A stretch of DNA of 64,000 nucleotides from Pelatocladus maniniholoensis HA4357-MV3 (GCA_019359115.1 JAHHHW010000074.1:42842-106841), one strand, 5' to 3'. Numbered from the stretch's first letter, positions 38,011 through 49,314 are shown. The notes: generated from the letters alone by a model not told the origin. Made by a program: numbers and translations.

Positions 38011-38247
38011 CTACCAACACCCTTCTAAAGCCCAAATCAATACTTGCCGAGACGCGGTAAATTGCCGTAGGACACTCCAAATTTGAATAGCGGTGTAAGC
38101 ATTTTCAACTTGAACTGTCAACGGTTGGTTAGTCTCGCACCAACAGGGGATATCTAATTCCTGCAAGCGTTGATAGACTTGCCAACGATCTGACCAATTT
38201 ACCTCTACAACGTGTTTTGCTTCTATTTCTGAACTAAAAGACTTCAA
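38011..38247 (-). CDS. Asr1405/Asl0597-family cyanobacterial protein
   Basis: The conserved core VVEVNWSDRWQVYQRLQELD and following IPCWCETNQPL, QIWSVLRQFT and the end LIWALEGCW matches a small cyanobacterial family of unknown function about 75-80 residues long. I favour a TTG start at 38245-38247 because GAGG lies 9 bases upstream and the length then fits the family; an ATG at 38358 would give 115 residues, but its extra part reads through a hairpin-like stretch. Function is not known. Confidence 0.65.
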   Translation of the reverse strand: MKSFSSEIEAKHVVEVNWSDRWQVYQRLQELDIPCWCETNQPLTVQVENAYTAIQIWSVLRQFTASRQVLIWALEGCW

Positions 38248-38831
38248 GATTGCCGCCCTCAAAGTGCTATAAACTCGCAGCAAAGACTGCGCCTTGACTC
38301 CCTTGACATAGATGTTTTTAGGAGTTGAACTCCTTAAACCAGCATAACCTAAGTGCAAACCTTTCTCATTAGTTTTTGAAAAAGATTTTCAATGAGGACT
38401 GCAAACTAGAGGAATATCGAATTATAAATATAAAAGACGAGAAATAATGAGAAAAATTATTAAAATACCCAGTTAAAGCCGAAAAATCAAAGATAATTGC
38501 TATTTATTCTCAAAAAAATCAATTAGGAAGACAATATGTTTTTTCCTTCCTCCTTCTTAATGCAAATCTTTACTTTTTCTACAAACTCTATTTACTGCTA
38601 ACGGACGAAATAAACTTGTGTTGATGACATTGTGAATATCTGACTTTGGTCGCAAGTAAAAATCAAGTTACTTGATGATATGTATTTTCAATAATAAATA
38701 AAAACAGAAATTTAATGCACTGAGAAATTAAAATTTAATCATATTGATCAACCCGGTTTTCATTTTTAAAATGCTAATATGTAAAAACCTAAGCGGTTAG
38801 AAAGCATAACTGCTAAAAAGCGAGGAGAACA
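38248..38831. other. Divergent region between the small cyanobacterial gene and dps
   Basis: The stretch is A+T-rich. A short palindrome TTAGGAGTTGAACTCCTTAA lies near 38315-38335. Close to dps, the strong GAGGAG ribosome site is at about 38822-38827. Promoter elements for dps were not located with confidence. Confidence 0.45.
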
Positions 38832-39386
38832 ATGTCTGAAACGCAAACTTTATTACAAAATTTTGGTCAAGTTTATGACAATCCTGTCTTGCTGGATCGC
38901 AGTGTTACAACTCCAGTTTGTGAAGGATTTAACGTTGTCCTAGCTAGTTTTCAAGCTCTAGCTTTACAATACCAAAAGCATCATTTCGTAGTTGAAGGTG
39001 CAGAATATTACTCTCTGCACGAGTTTTTTAACGATAGCTATAAAGAAATCCAAGAACATATCCATGATATTGGTGAACGCTTAAATGGACTGGGAGGAAT
39101 ACCAGTTGCTACTTTTGCCAAATTGGCAGAATTATCTTGTGTTGAACAAGAAATAGATGGCGTATTTTCTAACCGTGATATGGTAGAAAATGACCTCAAA
39201 GCAGAACAATCTATTATTAGAGTCCTCCGTAGTCAAGCTTCTCAAGCAGAGAGTTTAGGCGATCGCGCTACACGTTATCTCTACGAAAAAATCCTTTTGG
39301 AAACTGAGGAAAGAGCTTACCATTTAGCTCATTTCCTTGCCAAAGACAGTTTAACTTTAGGCTTCGTTCAACGTGCTCAAAACTAA
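38832..39386 (+). CDS. dps: Dps family ferritin-like DNA-protection protein
   Basis: Dps makes 12-subunit shells that oxidise Fe(II) with hydrogen peroxide and protect DNA. The 184-residue helical protein has the ferroxidase signature [20 protein letters not shown] and [16 protein letters not shown], which place the conserved His, Asp and Glu of the intersubunit site. It starts after a strong GAGGAG site. Several Dps paralogues exist in heterocyst-formers. A terminator follows at 39463. Confidence 0.93.
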   Translation: MSETQTLLQNFGQVYDNPVLLDRSVTTPVCEGFNVVLASFQALALQYQKHHFVVEGAEYYSLHEFFNDSYKEIQEHIHDIGERLNGLGGIPVATFAKLAELSCVEQEIDGVFSNRDMVENDLKAEQSIIRVLRSQASQAESLGDRATRYLYEKILLETEERAYHLAHFLAKDSLTLGFVQRAQN

Positions 39387-39462
39387 CACTCCAATCAATT
39401 TCAAACACCTTTGTTAAATTGTAAAGAATTTGCAAGTGTTAGTTGTAAAAAAAATATAAAAA

Positions 39463-39500
39463 AAAGCAGAGATCAAAAGCTTAATTCTCTGCTTTTTTAT
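39463..39500 (+). terminator. Rho-independent terminator after dps
   Basis: The stem AAGCAGAGA pairs with TCTCTGCTT over a 14-base loop, and a T run follows (CTTTTTTATT). It lies about 77 bases after the dps stop. Confidence 0.85.
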
Positions 39501-40106
39501 TATTTATTGTATATAAAAACACATAATGGAATTATTGCAAATAATTCTTATATTTTTATATAGCAATCTCTGTAGGAGTTATGAAAATTAAGAGAACCAG
39601 AACCCCTACTTCTACAAGAAGTCAGGTATATTGCTGTTTACGAATGATTTAGGAATACTATCCCAAGCATTTCTGTTTCAAAAAATCTAACCTTTTTAAA
39701 CTTAACTTTATGTATAGTTAAAATTACATTGTCTTTGTATTGAGAAAAATAACTAACAAGAATTACATTCAGCAAAACAATTGAAAAATATTGCATCATT
39801 ACTACATGTAATTTCTGTATCGAAAAATAGTAAAAATTAGTTCAAAAATATAAAAAGTAAATGAAAAAAGTAATTTAACTGTGTTTTTCTTCGTGAGACT
39901 TCCATAACCTTGTCTTATTGCTGTGATCAACAGGAAGTAATTATATAAAATCCTGGAAATACCAGAAAAATCAATAAGAGTAGCTTTTTCTTACTTGGTG
40001 GCTATGATTAAATCTAGAAAAGTTGATAATAGACAGCATTAGTAGTGGGTAGCAAAGACCCTTAAAATAATCAAGATTTGTATTCTTTTACTCCAAAGCA
40101 AGAACT
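39501..40106. other. A+T-rich upstream region of carB
   Basis: Apart from an imperfect hairpin near 39603-39632 (CCCTACTTCT with AGAAGTCAGG, of the CCCCGACTT family), nothing is recognised. The region must carry the carB promoter. Confidence 0.45.
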
Positions 40107-43100
40107 ATGCCCCGTCGTGATGACATAAAAAAGATTCTACTATTAGGGTCAGGCCCAATAGTAATTGGACAAGCTTGTGAGTTTGACTACTCTGGAACCC
40201 AAGCTTGTAAAGCGTTGCGAGAAGAAGGTTATGAAGTAGTGTTGGTGAACTCCAACCCTGCTACTATTATGACCGATCCGGAAACAGCCGATCGCACCTA
40301 CATTGAACCATTAACGCCCGAATTAGTCGCAAAAGTAATCGCCAAAGAACGCCCCAACGCCTTATTACCAACAATGGGAGGACAAACCGCCCTTAACATT
40401 GCTGTAACTTTGGCAAAAACTGGAGTGTTGGAACAGTACAACGTTGAGTTAATCGGTGCGAAGTTACCAGCAATTGAAAAAGCCGAAGACAGAAAACTGT
40501 TTAACGACGCTATGGCCAAAATAGGCGTCAGGGTGTGTCCGAGTGGAACAGCTTCATCATCACAAGAAGCAAAAGCGATCGCCCACCGCATCGGTACTTA
40601 TCCTTTAATTATTCGTCCTGCTTTTACCTTGGGTGGGACTGGTGGTGGGATTGCTTACAACGAAGAAGAATTTGCGGAAATGGCCCAGACAGGAATTGAT
40701 GCTTCACCTGTATCGCAAATTCTGATCGACCAATCCCTGCTGGGTTGGAAAGAATACGAACTGGAAGTCATGCGCGATTTAGCAGATAACGTCGTGATTA
40801 TCTGCTCAATTGAAAACCTAGATCCTATGGGTATCCATACTGGAGACTCAATTACCGTCGCCCCAGCCCAAACCCTTACCGACAAAGAATATCAACGGCT
40901 GCGGGATATGGCAATTAAAATTATCCGCGAGATTGGCGTAGAAACTGGTGGTTCTAATATTCAGTTTGCCGTCAATCCGGTGGATGGGGAAGTAGTTGTA
41001 ATTGAAATGAACCCCCGTGTTTCTCGTAGTTCGGCTTTGGCGAGTAAAGCAACTGGTTTCCCCATCGCCAAAATGGCAGCAAAATTAGCTGTCGGTTACA
41101 CTTTGGATGAAATTAAAAACGACATCACAAAGAAAACCCCTGCTTCCTTTGAACCGACTATAGATTACGTAGTCACCAAAATTCCCCGATTCGCCTTTGA
41201 AAAATTCCCCGGTTCTGAACCAGTACTAACCACACAAATGAAGTCCGTAGGGGAAGCAATGGCTATGGGACGGACATTTAACGAGTCGTTCCAAAAAGCC
41301 TTGCGTTCTCTGGAAACAGGACGCGCTGGCTGGGGATGCGACATCAAAGAAAAACTCCCCAGTGGTGAACAAATTCGCGCTCAACTGCGGACACCCAATC
41401 CTGATCGTATTTTTGCTGTGCGCCATGCTATGCAATTAGGTCTAAGTATTGAAGAAATCTACGAATTAACCGGGATTGACCCTTGGTTCCTCGACAAAAT
41501 GCAGGAACTATTGGAAATCGAAAAATTCCTGAAGCGGACGCCATTACAGAGCTTGACAAAAGAGCAGATGTATGGGGTAAAACGTCAAGGATTTAGCGAT
41601 CGCCAGATTGCCTATGCGAGCAAAACCACAGAAGATGAAGTCAGAGCATACCGCAAACAATTAGGTATCATCCCGGTATATAAAACAGTCGATACCTGCG
41701 CGGCTGAGTTTGAGGCGTTTACTCCCTACTACTACTCAGCCTACGAAGAAGAAACAGAAATTTTGCCTACGGATAAACCCAAAGTCATGATTTTGGGTGG
41801 CGGGCCAAACCGGATTGGTCAGGGAATTGAATTTGACTACTGTTGTTGTCATGCAGCCTTTGCACTCAAGAAGGCAGGCTATGAAACAATCATGGTTAAC
41901 TCTAACCCGGAAACTGTGTCAACAGATTATGATACAAGCGATCGCCTTTATTTTGAACCACTGACAAAAGAAGATGTCTTAAACATCATTGAGGCAGAAA
42001 ATCCTGTGGGTGTAATTGTGCAGTTTGGTGGACAAACACCTTTGAAGTTGGCTGTACCATTACAGAAATATTTGAAGGGAATGGGTACTGGCGACCGGGA
42101 ATCAGGGAATGAGGAAAATGCCCAATCCCCAATTCCTAATCCCCAATCCCCGATCACTAAAATTTGGGGTACTTCTCCAGATTCGATTGATATGGCCGAA
42201 GACAGGGAACGGTTTGAGAAGATTCTCAAAGAATTAAATATTGCTCAACCAGCAAATGGTATTGCTCGTACTTATGAAGATGCATTGATTGTTGCCAAAC
42301 GCATTGGCTATCCGGTGGTAGTGCGTCCTAGCTATGTGTTAGGAGGTAGAGCTATGGAAATAGTCTATTCTGATACAGAATTAGAGCGTTACATGACTTT
42401 TGCGGTGCAAGTGGAACCAGAACACCCGATTTTAATCGATAAGTTTCTGGAAAATGCGATCGAAGTAGACGTAGATGCGATCGCAGACTGCACAGGTAGA
42501 GTCGTCATTGGTGGGATTATGGAACACATTGAACAGGCGGGTATCCACTCCGGAGACTCGGCGTGTTCTTTACCTACTATTTCCCTACCAGTAACAGTTC
42601 TTGATCAGATTCGTCAGTGGACGGTGCAATTAGCACAAGCATTAAATGTGATCGGGCTGATGAATATCCAATTTGCTGTTGTCGGTTCTCAAACTGAATC
42701 GCCCCAAGTATATATTTTAGAAGCTAATCCCCGTGCTTCTCGGACTGTGCCATTTGTTTCAAAAGCTACAGGTGTACCTTTAGCAAAACTGGCATCTTTA
42801 ATTATGTCGGGTAGGACTTTGGCAGAACTTGGCTTTACAAAGGAAGTCATACCATCCCATATCGCCGTGAAGGAGGCTGTATTACCATTTAATAAATTCC
42901 CCGGTACTGACACTATCCTTGGCCCAGAAATGCGTTCTACTGGTGAAGTTATGGGTATAGACAGTGACTTTGGACGCGCCTTTGCCAAGGCAGAATTAGC
43001 TGCTGGCGAACGTTTACCCTTAAGTGGTACGGTATTTGTCTCAATGAACGATCGCGACAAAGCAGCAGCAGTACCAGTGGTCAAAGAATTTATAGATTTG

Positions 43101-43424
43101 GGCTTTACCGTCATGGCTACCGACGGTACACGGCGTGTTCTCCATGAACATGGTTTAGAAATTGAGTTGGTATTAAAACTCCACGAAGGACGCCCCCATG
43201 TGTTGGATGCGATTAAAAATCACAAAATTCAACTAATTATTAATACACCTTCTGGAGAAGAAGCCCAAAGCGACGCTAGGCTGATTCGCCGTACAGCCTT
43301 AGCTTATAAAATCCCCATTATCACAACCATTGCTGGTGCCAAAGCCACCGTTGCTGCTATCCGTTCTCTGCAAAACACAACCTTGGATGTTAAGGGTATT
43401 CAAGATTATTGCATGGTTTCATAG
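40107..43424 (+). CDS. carB: Carbamoyl-phosphate synthase large subunit
   Basis: CarB makes carbamoyl phosphate for arginine and pyrimidine synthesis. The two homologous halves each open with an ATP-grasp preface: [20 protein letters not shown] near residue 10 and [20 protein letters not shown] near 562. The C-terminal MGS-like allosteric domain is present. The two IIRPAF and [13 protein letters not shown] loops and [18 protein letters not shown] confirm intact catalytic sites. At 1105 residues it is longer than usual because of an insertion at about residues 660-685 that includes [10 protein letters not shown], the translation of the intergenic CCCAATC-type heptamer repeat. The protein should still fold if this sits in a surface loop. 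Confidence 0.96.
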   Translation: MPRRDDIKKILLLGSGPIVIGQACEFDYSGTQACKALREEGYEVVLVNSNPATIMTDPETADRTYIEPLTPELVAKVIAKERPNALLPTMGGQTALNIAVTLAKTGVLEQYNVELIGAKLPAIEKAEDRKLFNDAMAKIGVRVCPSGTASSSQEAKAIAHRIGTYPLIIRPAFTLGGTGGGIAYNEEEFAEMAQTGIDASPVSQILIDQSLLGWKEYELEVMRDLADNVVIICSIENLDPMGIHTGDSITVAPAQTLTDKEYQRLRDMAIKIIREIGVETGGSNIQFAVNPVDGEVVVIEMNPRVSRSSALASKATGFPIAKMAAKLAVGYTLDEIKNDITKKTPASFEPTIDYVVTKIPRFAFEKFPGSEPVLTTQMKSVGEAMAMGRTFNESFQKALRSLETGRAGWGCDIKEKLPSGEQIRAQLRTPNPDRIFAVRHAMQLGLSIEEIYELTGIDPWFLDKMQELLEIEKFLKRTPLQSLTKEQMYGVKRQGFSDRQIAYASKTTEDEVRAYRKQLGIIPVYKTVDTCAAEFEAFTPYYYSAYEEETEILPTDKPKVMILGGGPNRIGQGIEFDYCCCHAAFALKKAGYETIMVNSNPETVSTDYDTSDRLYFEPLTKEDVLNIIEAENPVGVIVQFGGQTPLKLAVPLQKYLKGMGTGDRESGNEENAQSPIPNPQSPITKIWGTSPDSIDMAEDRERFEKILKELNIAQPANGIARTYEDALIVAKRIGYPVVVRPSYVLGGRAMEIVYSDTELERYMTFAVQVEPEHPILIDKFLENAIEVDVDAIADCTGRVVIGGIMEHIEQAGIHSGDSACSLPTISLPVTVLDQIRQWTVQLAQALNVIGLMNIQFAVVGSQTESPQVYILEANPRASRTVPFVSKATGVPLAKLASLIMSGRTLAELGFTKEVIPSHIAVKEAVLPFNKFPGTDTILGPEMRSTGEVMGIDSDFGRAFAKAELAAGERLPLSGTVFVSMNDRDKAAAVPVVKEFIDLGFTVMATDGTRRVLHEHGLEIELVLKLHEGRPHVLDAIKNHKIQLIINTPSGEEAQSDARLIRRTALAYKIPIITTIAGAKATVAAIRSLQNTTLDVKGIQDYCMVS
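42085..42162 (+). repeat. Heptamer-type repeat inserted in frame in carB
   Basis: The DNA reads CCCAATCCCCAATTCC, then TAATCCCCAATCCCCGATC, the same words that elsewhere lie only between genes. Length is a multiple of three relative to the expected reading frame, so carB remains open. The flanking protein sequence ([14 protein letters not shown] before and [15 protein letters not shown] after) is normal. Confidence 0.8.
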
Positions 43425-43899
43425 GGGATCGGGGATTCTCCAGACCAGACGCTACGCGTAGACGCGCAAGTGGTGAGCCAGTGCGGTGGACGTGGACGGG
43501 TACTTTCAGAAGCCGCTACGCGTCTACCCCGGCATAATAAAGCACTTGGCGAAGGGTGAAGGGCTTCTCACAGAGTGCGGGAATCGGGGATTGGGGAAAA
43601 AGGAGGATAAGCGTATGCAGTCGCGTTGCAGGTGTATAGTTCTGCCAAAACTAGTGGACGAGGATCGGGATTAGATGCAGTTTAAAATCCCCGCAGACTG
43701 GAAGTCTGGGCTGCACAAACTAAGTCCGCGCAGGCGGACTTCTTTTTACCTGCGTGTAGTCGGGAAATGAGCCAATCTGAGGTTGTAACTTGGTTAATGA
43801 GTCAGTTTCAACAAAAACAGAGTTGAGCATTTATTGAGGAATTGGGAGTGCGATCGCACCAATTACCAAAGGTAGCACTCCTAATTCATCATAAACTAA
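43425..43899. other. Repeat-rich region downstream of carB
   Basis: The segment contains G+C-rich dispersed words such as CGCTACGCGTAGACGCG near 43450 and GCCGCTACGCGTCTACCCC near 43512, a partial CGGGGATTGGGG heptamer relative and hairpins AGACTGGAAGTCT and AGTCCGCGCAGGCGGACTT near 43695-43745. Open frames across it are translations of repeats. It lies on the edge of the A+T-rich defence island. Confidence 0.6.
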
Positions 43900-44577
43900 C
43901 TATTGTAAATATTCTTGATTTGATAGATAACTCTCTATATTCTCTAATATTGCCTTTAAATAACAAATAACTCTTTTTTGAATTTCAAATAATTCGTCCG
44001 CAGTAGCATTTCTACCAACTTCCTCAAATGATTTAAAACCATGTGCCAAATCATTTCTATTAGTCTTAACTGTTAGCAAATCGCTACCGTCTTTAGTTTT
44101 CTTAGCATTTGTTTTACATGAAAAACCATAGATCTCAGAGGTTTCTCGTATTTTTCTTGCATCAAGATTACCTGAAAACAATTTTCCTTTATCAAAACTG
44201 CAAGATATTATATCACATGAAATATTGTTTATTTTTTGTAAAAAAGTATCAGTTGATTTATTATCTTTGAAATTCTTAATAATAATTTTTTTTATTTTAT
44301 CTGTGACATCATCAAAAGAAATATTTTTATTTTGAAATTCATCAAAAATAGTTGTAATTGCATTACGCATTGTGGATTCAACTAGGTTATAAAGCAATAA
44401 AAATCCTGTTGCTTTAAGAGTTTTTTCTAAGTCATTATTTATTGATTTGGTTTTTGTATTCTTAGCATTACCCATGCTTAATTTAATTGAACCTTGTTCT
44501 AAATTTTTCAAAAATAAAAAATATCTACTAACTTCTTGAGCGCGTTCATCAAAATCTTTAAATAATGTACTTTTCAT
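43900..44577 (-). CDS. MAE_28990-type HEPN-like nuclease
   Basis: The 225-residue helical protein carries the HEPN signature R-x4-H as RNDLAH (R174, H179) near the C-terminus and the N-terminal YFLFLKNLEQGS helix, matching the MAE_28990/MAE_18760 HEPN family. HEPN proteins are commonly RNases in toxin-antitoxin and abortive defence systems. Its ATG overlaps the TAA of the upstream DUF262 gene by one base (TAATG), so the two are coupled. The DNA is strongly A+T-rich and Lys/Asn/Ile-rich in translation, unlike carB and acnB on either side, which suggests horizontal acquisition. Its role as effector is inferred. Confidence 0.85.
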   Translation of the reverse strand: MKSTLFKDFDERAQEVSRYFLFLKNLEQGSIKLSMGNAKNTKTKSINNDLEKTLKATGFLLLYNLVESTMRNAITTIFDEFQNKNISFDDVTDKIKKIIIKNFKDNKSTDTFLQKINNISCDIISCSFDKGKLFSGNLDARKIRETSEIYGFSCKTNAKKTKDGSDLLTVKTNRNDLAHGFKSFEEVGRNATADELFEIQKRVICYLKAILENIESYLSNQEYLQ

Positions 44578-45671
44578 TAATTACCTAGAAGCTGATCACG
44601 AACATAATGAATACGATTAGTGACTTTATTTTGAGAACTATATGTATCAGATGCAGTAGTTTTTTTAAATTCTTGACTATCTAAAAAATCAGTTGATTTT
44701 GGCTTTAGATTTGGATCTTCTCTTAATGCTAGAGCAATACCTACACAAATTGATTCAAACTTAATTCTAGTTGTCGGTTCATAGCATTTTTTTGTTTTTC
44801 TATAAATATGTAAAGCATCAGGAAAATACTTTTTTATAAAATCTAACACTAAATAAAATTCACTTTTCATTGCATCAATATTTAATGAATTAGATTGATT
44901 TTCTTGTTCTAAATAGTTATTTAAAAATTTATGGACTTTTCTATCTGAATCAGAATAGTTTTGATAATTATTTAAAAATGCAAAAAAACGTAAAACAAAT
45001 TCTTGTGGGTCTCTTTTATTGATTTCCGTTTCAGTAAAAGAGCATAAATCTAAAAATAGTTGATATTTTGATAATTCTTCAATTAGATTTAAAAACTTTC
45101 CTGGTTTACCTCCCCTGCGTTTCTCCATTTCATTTAATTCGACGCTACCACTGTTAATTCTTTCAAAAAGATCCCTTCTGATTTCTTCATCTGCTTCCTT
45201 TGTTAATATAATCATTCTAATAGTAGTCCTTTTAAAACGTCTTTGGCGTGGTAGCGGTAAATCTGCAAAAGTAAACTCATTTAGAGTTTTTAATTTCTCA
45301 AGATTTCTTAATTTAAGTTCATTGTTAATAAATTTAGTTAAAGTGCGAATACGTTGCGTACCATCTATAATTTCTAAACGTGCTAAATCTTCTGCTCCTG
45401 ATATATCAGCAACAAAAATGTAAGGTATTGGTAAACCTAAAATTAAAGATTCAATAAATTTTGATTGTCTATCTTCATCCCAAGACATTTCTCGTTGATA
45501 GTCTGGAATAAACAACTCATTTTCATCTTCATCCCTTCCATCTAAATATTTTTGAATGATTACTTCTATAGGGTATTCTAAAGTGTTGTAGTCAACACGC
45601 TTTGTTTTGTCACGAATTTCTATTTCAGCATTTTCTTTGCGTTCATCTGTGATTTTTAATTGAGTCAACAT
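44577..45671 (-). CDS. DUF262 domain protein (GmrS/ParB-like N-terminal nuclease or NTPase fold)
   Basis: The 364-residue protein has the DUF262 landmarks IPDYQREMSWDEDRQSKFIE (residues 55-74) and DGTQR at 103-107, the variant of the DGQQR motif that defines the family. It occurs in GmrSD-type modification-dependent restriction and other phage-defence proteins, where it senses nucleotides or makes DNA cuts. The C-terminal DUF1524 HNH nuclease often fused to DUF262 is absent; the neighbouring HEPN gene seems to take its place as a separate effector. The base composition is as low in G+C as the partner gene. I know no named system with just these two genes. Confidence 0.85.
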   Translation of the reverse strand: MLTQLKITDERKENAEIEIRDKTKRVDYNTLEYPIEVIIQKYLDGRDEDENELFIPDYQREMSWDEDRQSKFIESLILGLPIPYIFVADISGAEDLARLEIIDGTQRIRTLTKFINNELKLRNLEKLKTLNEFTFADLPLPRQRRFKRTTIRMIILTKEADEEIRRDLFERINSGSVELNEMEKRRGGKPGKFLNLIEELSKYQLFLDLCSFTETEINKRDPQEFVLRFFAFLNNYQNYSDSDRKVHKFLNNYLEQENQSNSLNIDAMKSEFYLVLDFIKKYFPDALHIYRKTKKCYEPTTRIKFESICVGIALALREDPNLKPKSTDFLDSQEFKKTTASDTYSSQNKVTNRIHYVRDQLLGN

Positions 45672-45930
45672 GATTTTACAATTTGTTTTTGTGGATGTTG
45701 AAACTTAGAGTTTTTATTATTAAAGTAATTTATATTAAACTAATCTGACAAAATTTTACACCGGGGCTAAGTTAAAGGTGAGTCTCAAAAAAAACACTCT
45801 CATAATTATACTAAACCCTAATTTTATCAAGCTTAGGTATCTTTTCCACAGGAATCATATCATTTCCTAAAGTCAAAACCTACCTTAGCCTAAATCATAC
45901 CAACAAAACCTGCTCCTGTTTAGAAATTAT

Positions 45931-46075
45931 TCAAGCAACAGGAAATTCAGTCAATTTACGAGTTTCTGGATCATAAAAAGCTAAAACAATATCCTCTTTC
46001 GGCACACCTTCCCTTAATAACTCAGTTGCTATTCCTTCCTCAGTCCAATCTTCTTCAATGTAAATATTGCTAAAT
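45931..46075 (-). pseudogene. xisI: xisI remnant (fdxN element excision controlling factor-like)
   Basis: Reading the minus strand, [20 protein letters not shown] continues to [20 protein letters not shown] and ends FPVA then stop at 45931-45933. This is the C-terminus of XisI. About the first two thirds of the gene is missing; the fragment joins directly to the broken xisH copy. XisI and XisH assist excision of the fdxN element during heterocyst differentiation, and families of them occur in these genomes. The fragment has no start and is not expected to be functional. Confidence 0.85.
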
Positions 46076-46510
46076 ATAAATCTGTTTGGGATGCTCAATA
46101 GTAAGTAACGCCTTATAAATAAGATACTGACCTAATGCAGTTTCAAAATCACGCATAGGAGAACGACTCAGAAAACTTTTAATTTCAATAACAATTTGTT
46201 TTCCTTGTCTACTTGCAGCAATGGTTTTTTCTCCAGCAAGATCCGCAAACAGTTTAACTTCTTCATATTTAATTGGATAAGGATCATATCAGGTTCGCTT
46301 GATTACTTATAATCCCCTTTGAACCCCACCCCGGTTTTGTCTAACGCCAAAACCACCCCTCCCCGCGTGCGGGGAGGGGATTAAGGGGTGGGGTGCAATG
46401 ACTGTGGGAAGTATAACTAATTATCCGAACTTGATATCAGCTGTAATTGTCCAGCTATCTTTAATTAGAGCTTGTTTAACAGCATTATGGTATATATCTT
46501 TTGCTGGCAT
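46070..46510 (-). pseudogene. xisH: xisH pseudogene split by a 150-bp foldback element
   Basis: The start MPAKDIYHNAVKQALIKDSW and then TITAD lie at 46436-46510. The reading frame resumes beyond the inserted element as DPYPIKYEEVKLFADLAGEK and then [20 protein letters not shown]. In the inserted element a stop codon falls after a few codons, so only about 30 residues could be made. The 3' end is also lost: after [14 protein letters not shown] a stop appears at 46070-46072 next to the xisI fragment, and the DNA there matches the GGAGCATCCCAA element end. Confidence 0.85.
46287..46436. mobile_element. 150-bp foldback element inserted in xisH
   Basis: The ends TATCAGGTTCG (46287-46297) and CGAACTTGATA (46426-46436) are inverted repeats with one mismatch. 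The flanking TCA at 46284-46286 and 46437-46439 is a 3-bp target duplication: removing the element and one TCA restores the XisH reading TADPYP. The interior folds strongly, with CCCCACCCC near 46326 complementary to GGGGTGGGG near 46385 and CCCCTCCCCGC next to GCGGGGAGGGG. No protein is encoded. Confidence 0.85.
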
Positions 46511-46623
46511 TAATATGAGAATGAATTCGTCGTGTTAGGTAAGTATCACTAGCTCTGATAATATGCTTATATCTTGCATTTCCACTAACAAAATAGGGTG
46601 AGCATAGCCCACCCTAACTTTAA

Positions 46624-49314
46624 TTATGGAGTACGCAAAGTACCAGCAGGAATTCCCAAAATATCCTCAATCTTAGGCATATCTTCCAACGCAATCACCC
46701 TACCTTCATCCTCAAAACCAGCAATTTGATCAAAGTTCAAATACCGATACAAATCCCCAGCAAAAGGATGAATTTTCTTCGCCACAATATCCATATATTC
46801 TTGGAGTGTGGGAACGCGCCCTAATAACGCACAAACTGCTGATAATTCGGCTGAACCAAGATACACTCGCGCATCCTTACCCATGCGATTATTAAAGTTG
46901 CGGGTAGAAGTGGAAAACACCGTTGCACCATCTTCAACTCGTGCTTGGTTTCCCATACATAAACTACAACCGGGTATTTCTGTCCTCGCACCCGCAGCAC
47001 CAAAAATACCGTACATACCTTCTTCTTTTAATTGGTGTTCATCCATGCGGGTGGGTGGACAAATCCATAAGCGGGTTTTGACTGCGCCTGCACCTTCCAA
47101 TACTTTGGCAGTAGCACGATAATGACCAATATTCGTCATACAAGAACCAACGAATACTTCATCAACTTTGTCGCCTGCAACTTCTGATAATAATTTCACA
47201 TTATCAGGATCATTGGGTGCTGCTACAATTGGTTCTTTAATTTCGTTCAAATCAATTTCGAGAATTTCCGCATACTCCGCATCCGGGTCTGCTTCCATTA
47301 ATACCGGGTTCGTCAACCATTCTTCCATTTTGGCAACACGGCGCATAATCGTTTTTGCATCGCCGTAACCCCGCGCTACCATGTTTTTTAACAAAGCAAC
47401 ATTAGAACGCAGATATTCAGATACAGTCTCTATACTGAGTTTGATTGTAGAACCAGCACAAGAACGTTCGGCTGTAGCGTCGGTAAATTCAAAAGCTTGC
47501 TCAACTTTCAAATCTGGTAAGCCTTCGATTTCCATGATCCGCCCAGCAAAAACATTTTTCTTGTTCTGCTTTTCTACCGTTAGCAAACCTTTTTGAATCG
47601 CAACGTAGGGAATAGCGTTAACAATATCCCGCAAAGTTACACCCGGTTGCAATTGTCCTTTGAAACGTACCAAAACTGATTCTGGCATATCCAGAGGCAT
47701 CACACCCAACGCCCCCGCAAATGCTACTAACCCGGAACCAGCAGGAAAGGAAATACCCAAGGGGAAACGAGTATGAGAGTCGCCACCTGTTCCTACGGTA
47801 TCTGGTAATAGCATCCGATTTAACCACGAGTGAATAATACCATCACCGGGACGCAAAGCCACACCACCACGAGAAGCGAAAAAGTCTGGTAATTCGTGGT
47901 GAGTTTTGATATCAACTGGTTTAGGATAAGCAGCAGTGTGACAAAAACTTTGCATTACCAAATCTGCACTGAAACCAAGACAAGCGAGTTCTTTCAATTC
48001 ATCCCGCGTCATTGGCCCAGTGGTATCTTGGGAACCAACGGTAGTCATGATCGGTTCACAGTAAGTACCGGGACGCACACCAGGTAAACCGCAGGCTTTA
48101 CCGACCATTTTTTGAGCGAGGGTGTAGCCTTTACCTGTGTCAGTAGGTTGTTGGGGACGGGTGAAGATTGGACTGGGTTCTAAATCTAATGCAAGTCTGG
48201 TTTTATCGGTAAGAGTGCGTCCAATTAATAAAGGAATACGTCCGCCTGCACGTACTTCATCTAAAATGGTATCGGGTTTGAGGCTAAATGTCGAAATTAC
48301 TTCCTCAGACGTGCCATGGCGCGTCTCTACATGTGTGGTGATTTCACCTTTGTAGGGGTGGATAGTAATCACCATCCCCGTCTCCATCTTAGTGACATCG
48401 CACTGGATGGGGAAAGCACCAGCATCTTCAGCAGTATTGAAAAATATGGGGGCGATCGCACTACCTAAAACATATCCACCTGCTCGTTTGTTGGGAACAT
48501 AAGGAATATCATTACCGATGTGCCAAAGTACCGAGTTAATGGCAGATTTCCTAGAGGAACCAGTACCGACGACATCTCCTACGTAGGCGATGGGGTGTCC
48601 TTTTTTCTTTAATTCGGCAATGGTATCCAACGCCCCAGGCATCCGTGATGTTAACATTGCCAAGGCGTGTAAAGGAATATCCGGGCGAGTCATGGCTTCG
48701 GTAGCTGGTGATAAGTCGTCGGTGTTAGTTTCGCCAGGAACTTTAAAGACGGTGACAGTTATTGCTTGTGGTACTTCGGGACGAACTGTAAACCACTCTG
48801 CGTCTTTCCAAGCATCAATTACCCGTTTAGCAAAGGGGTTGACCTTGGATAATTCTAAGATATCGTGGAAAGCATCGTACACCAGCAGGATTTTGCTGAG
48901 GGCTGCGGCGGCGTAAGCTGCGATTGGTTCTTTACCTTCTCCCCCCATCACTAGGGGTGTTTCGGAAGAATCTGAGAAGGAGACGGTGGAAGTTTGTAGC
49001 AACTCAATTAAAGATTGGACGTTGTAACCTCCTACCATTGTCCCCAGCAATTGTATTGCTTCGATTGGTGAAATCAGAGGGCTGGTGATTTCCTTTTTGG
49101 CGATTCCAGTCAGAAATCCGGCTTTGACGTAAGCTGCTGGATCGACTCCAGGAGATACGCGATCGCGCAATAAATGCAGTAAATTTTCCTCGTCTCCCGC
49201 AGGTGGGGTTTTAAGTAATTCACACAGTTCTGATGTTTGCTTTGCATCCAACGGTAAGGGGGGAATTCCTAATGCTGCCCTTTCGGCGACGTGTTGACGG
49301 TATTGTTCTAGCAT
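46624..49314 (-). CDS. acnB: Aconitate hydratase B / 2-methylisocitrate dehydratase
   Basis: AcnB interconverts citrate and isocitrate through a 4Fe-4S cluster. The 896-residue protein starts with a helical HEAT-like domain ([20 protein letters not shown]), then the swivel domain with [16 protein letters not shown], then the catalytic domain with [24 protein letters not shown] and [10 protein letters not shown], which hold the three cluster Cys. The domain order and length are those of the bacterial AcnB branch. It is a single-gene unit flanked by A+T-rich accessory DNA on both sides. Confidence 0.97.
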   Translation of the reverse strand: MLEQYRQHVAERAALGIPPLPLDAKQTSELCELLKTPPAGDEENLLHLLRDRVSPGVDPAAYVKAGFLTGIAKKEITSPLISPIEAIQLLGTMVGGYNVQSLIELLQTSTVSFSDSSETPLVMGGEGKEPIAAYAAAALSKILLVYDAFHDILELSKVNPFAKRVIDAWKDAEWFTVRPEVPQAITVTVFKVPGETNTDDLSPATEAMTRPDIPLHALAMLTSRMPGALDTIAELKKKGHPIAYVGDVVGTGSSRKSAINSVLWHIGNDIPYVPNKRAGGYVLGSAIAPIFFNTAEDAGAFPIQCDVTKMETGMVITIHPYKGEITTHVETRHGTSEEVISTFSLKPDTILDEVRAGGRIPLLIGRTLTDKTRLALDLEPSPIFTRPQQPTDTGKGYTLAQKMVGKACGLPGVRPGTYCEPIMTTVGSQDTTGPMTRDELKELACLGFSADLVMQSFCHTAAYPKPVDIKTHHELPDFFASRGGVALRPGDGIIHSWLNRMLLPDTVGTGGDSHTRFPLGISFPAGSGLVAFAGALGVMPLDMPESVLVRFKGQLQPGVTLRDIVNAIPYVAIQKGLLTVEKQNKKNVFAGRIMEIEGLPDLKVEQAFEFTDATAERSCAGSTIKLSIETVSEYLRSNVALLKNMVARGYGDAKTIMRRVAKMEEWLTNPVLMEADPDAEYAEILEIDLNEIKEPIVAAPNDPDNVKLLSEVAGDKVDEVFVGSCMTNIGHYRATAKVLEGAGAVKTRLWICPPTRMDEHQLKEEGMYGIFGAAGARTEIPGCSLCMGNQARVEDGATVFSTSTRNFNNRMGKDARVYLGSAELSAVCALLGRVPTLQEYMDIVAKKIHPFAGDLYRYLNFDQIAGFEDEGRVIALEDMPKIEDILGIPAGTLRTP

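Noticed and set aside
43486..43674. Plus-strand open frame downstream of carB
   Set aside because: It is a translation of dispersed G+C-rich and heptamer repeats.
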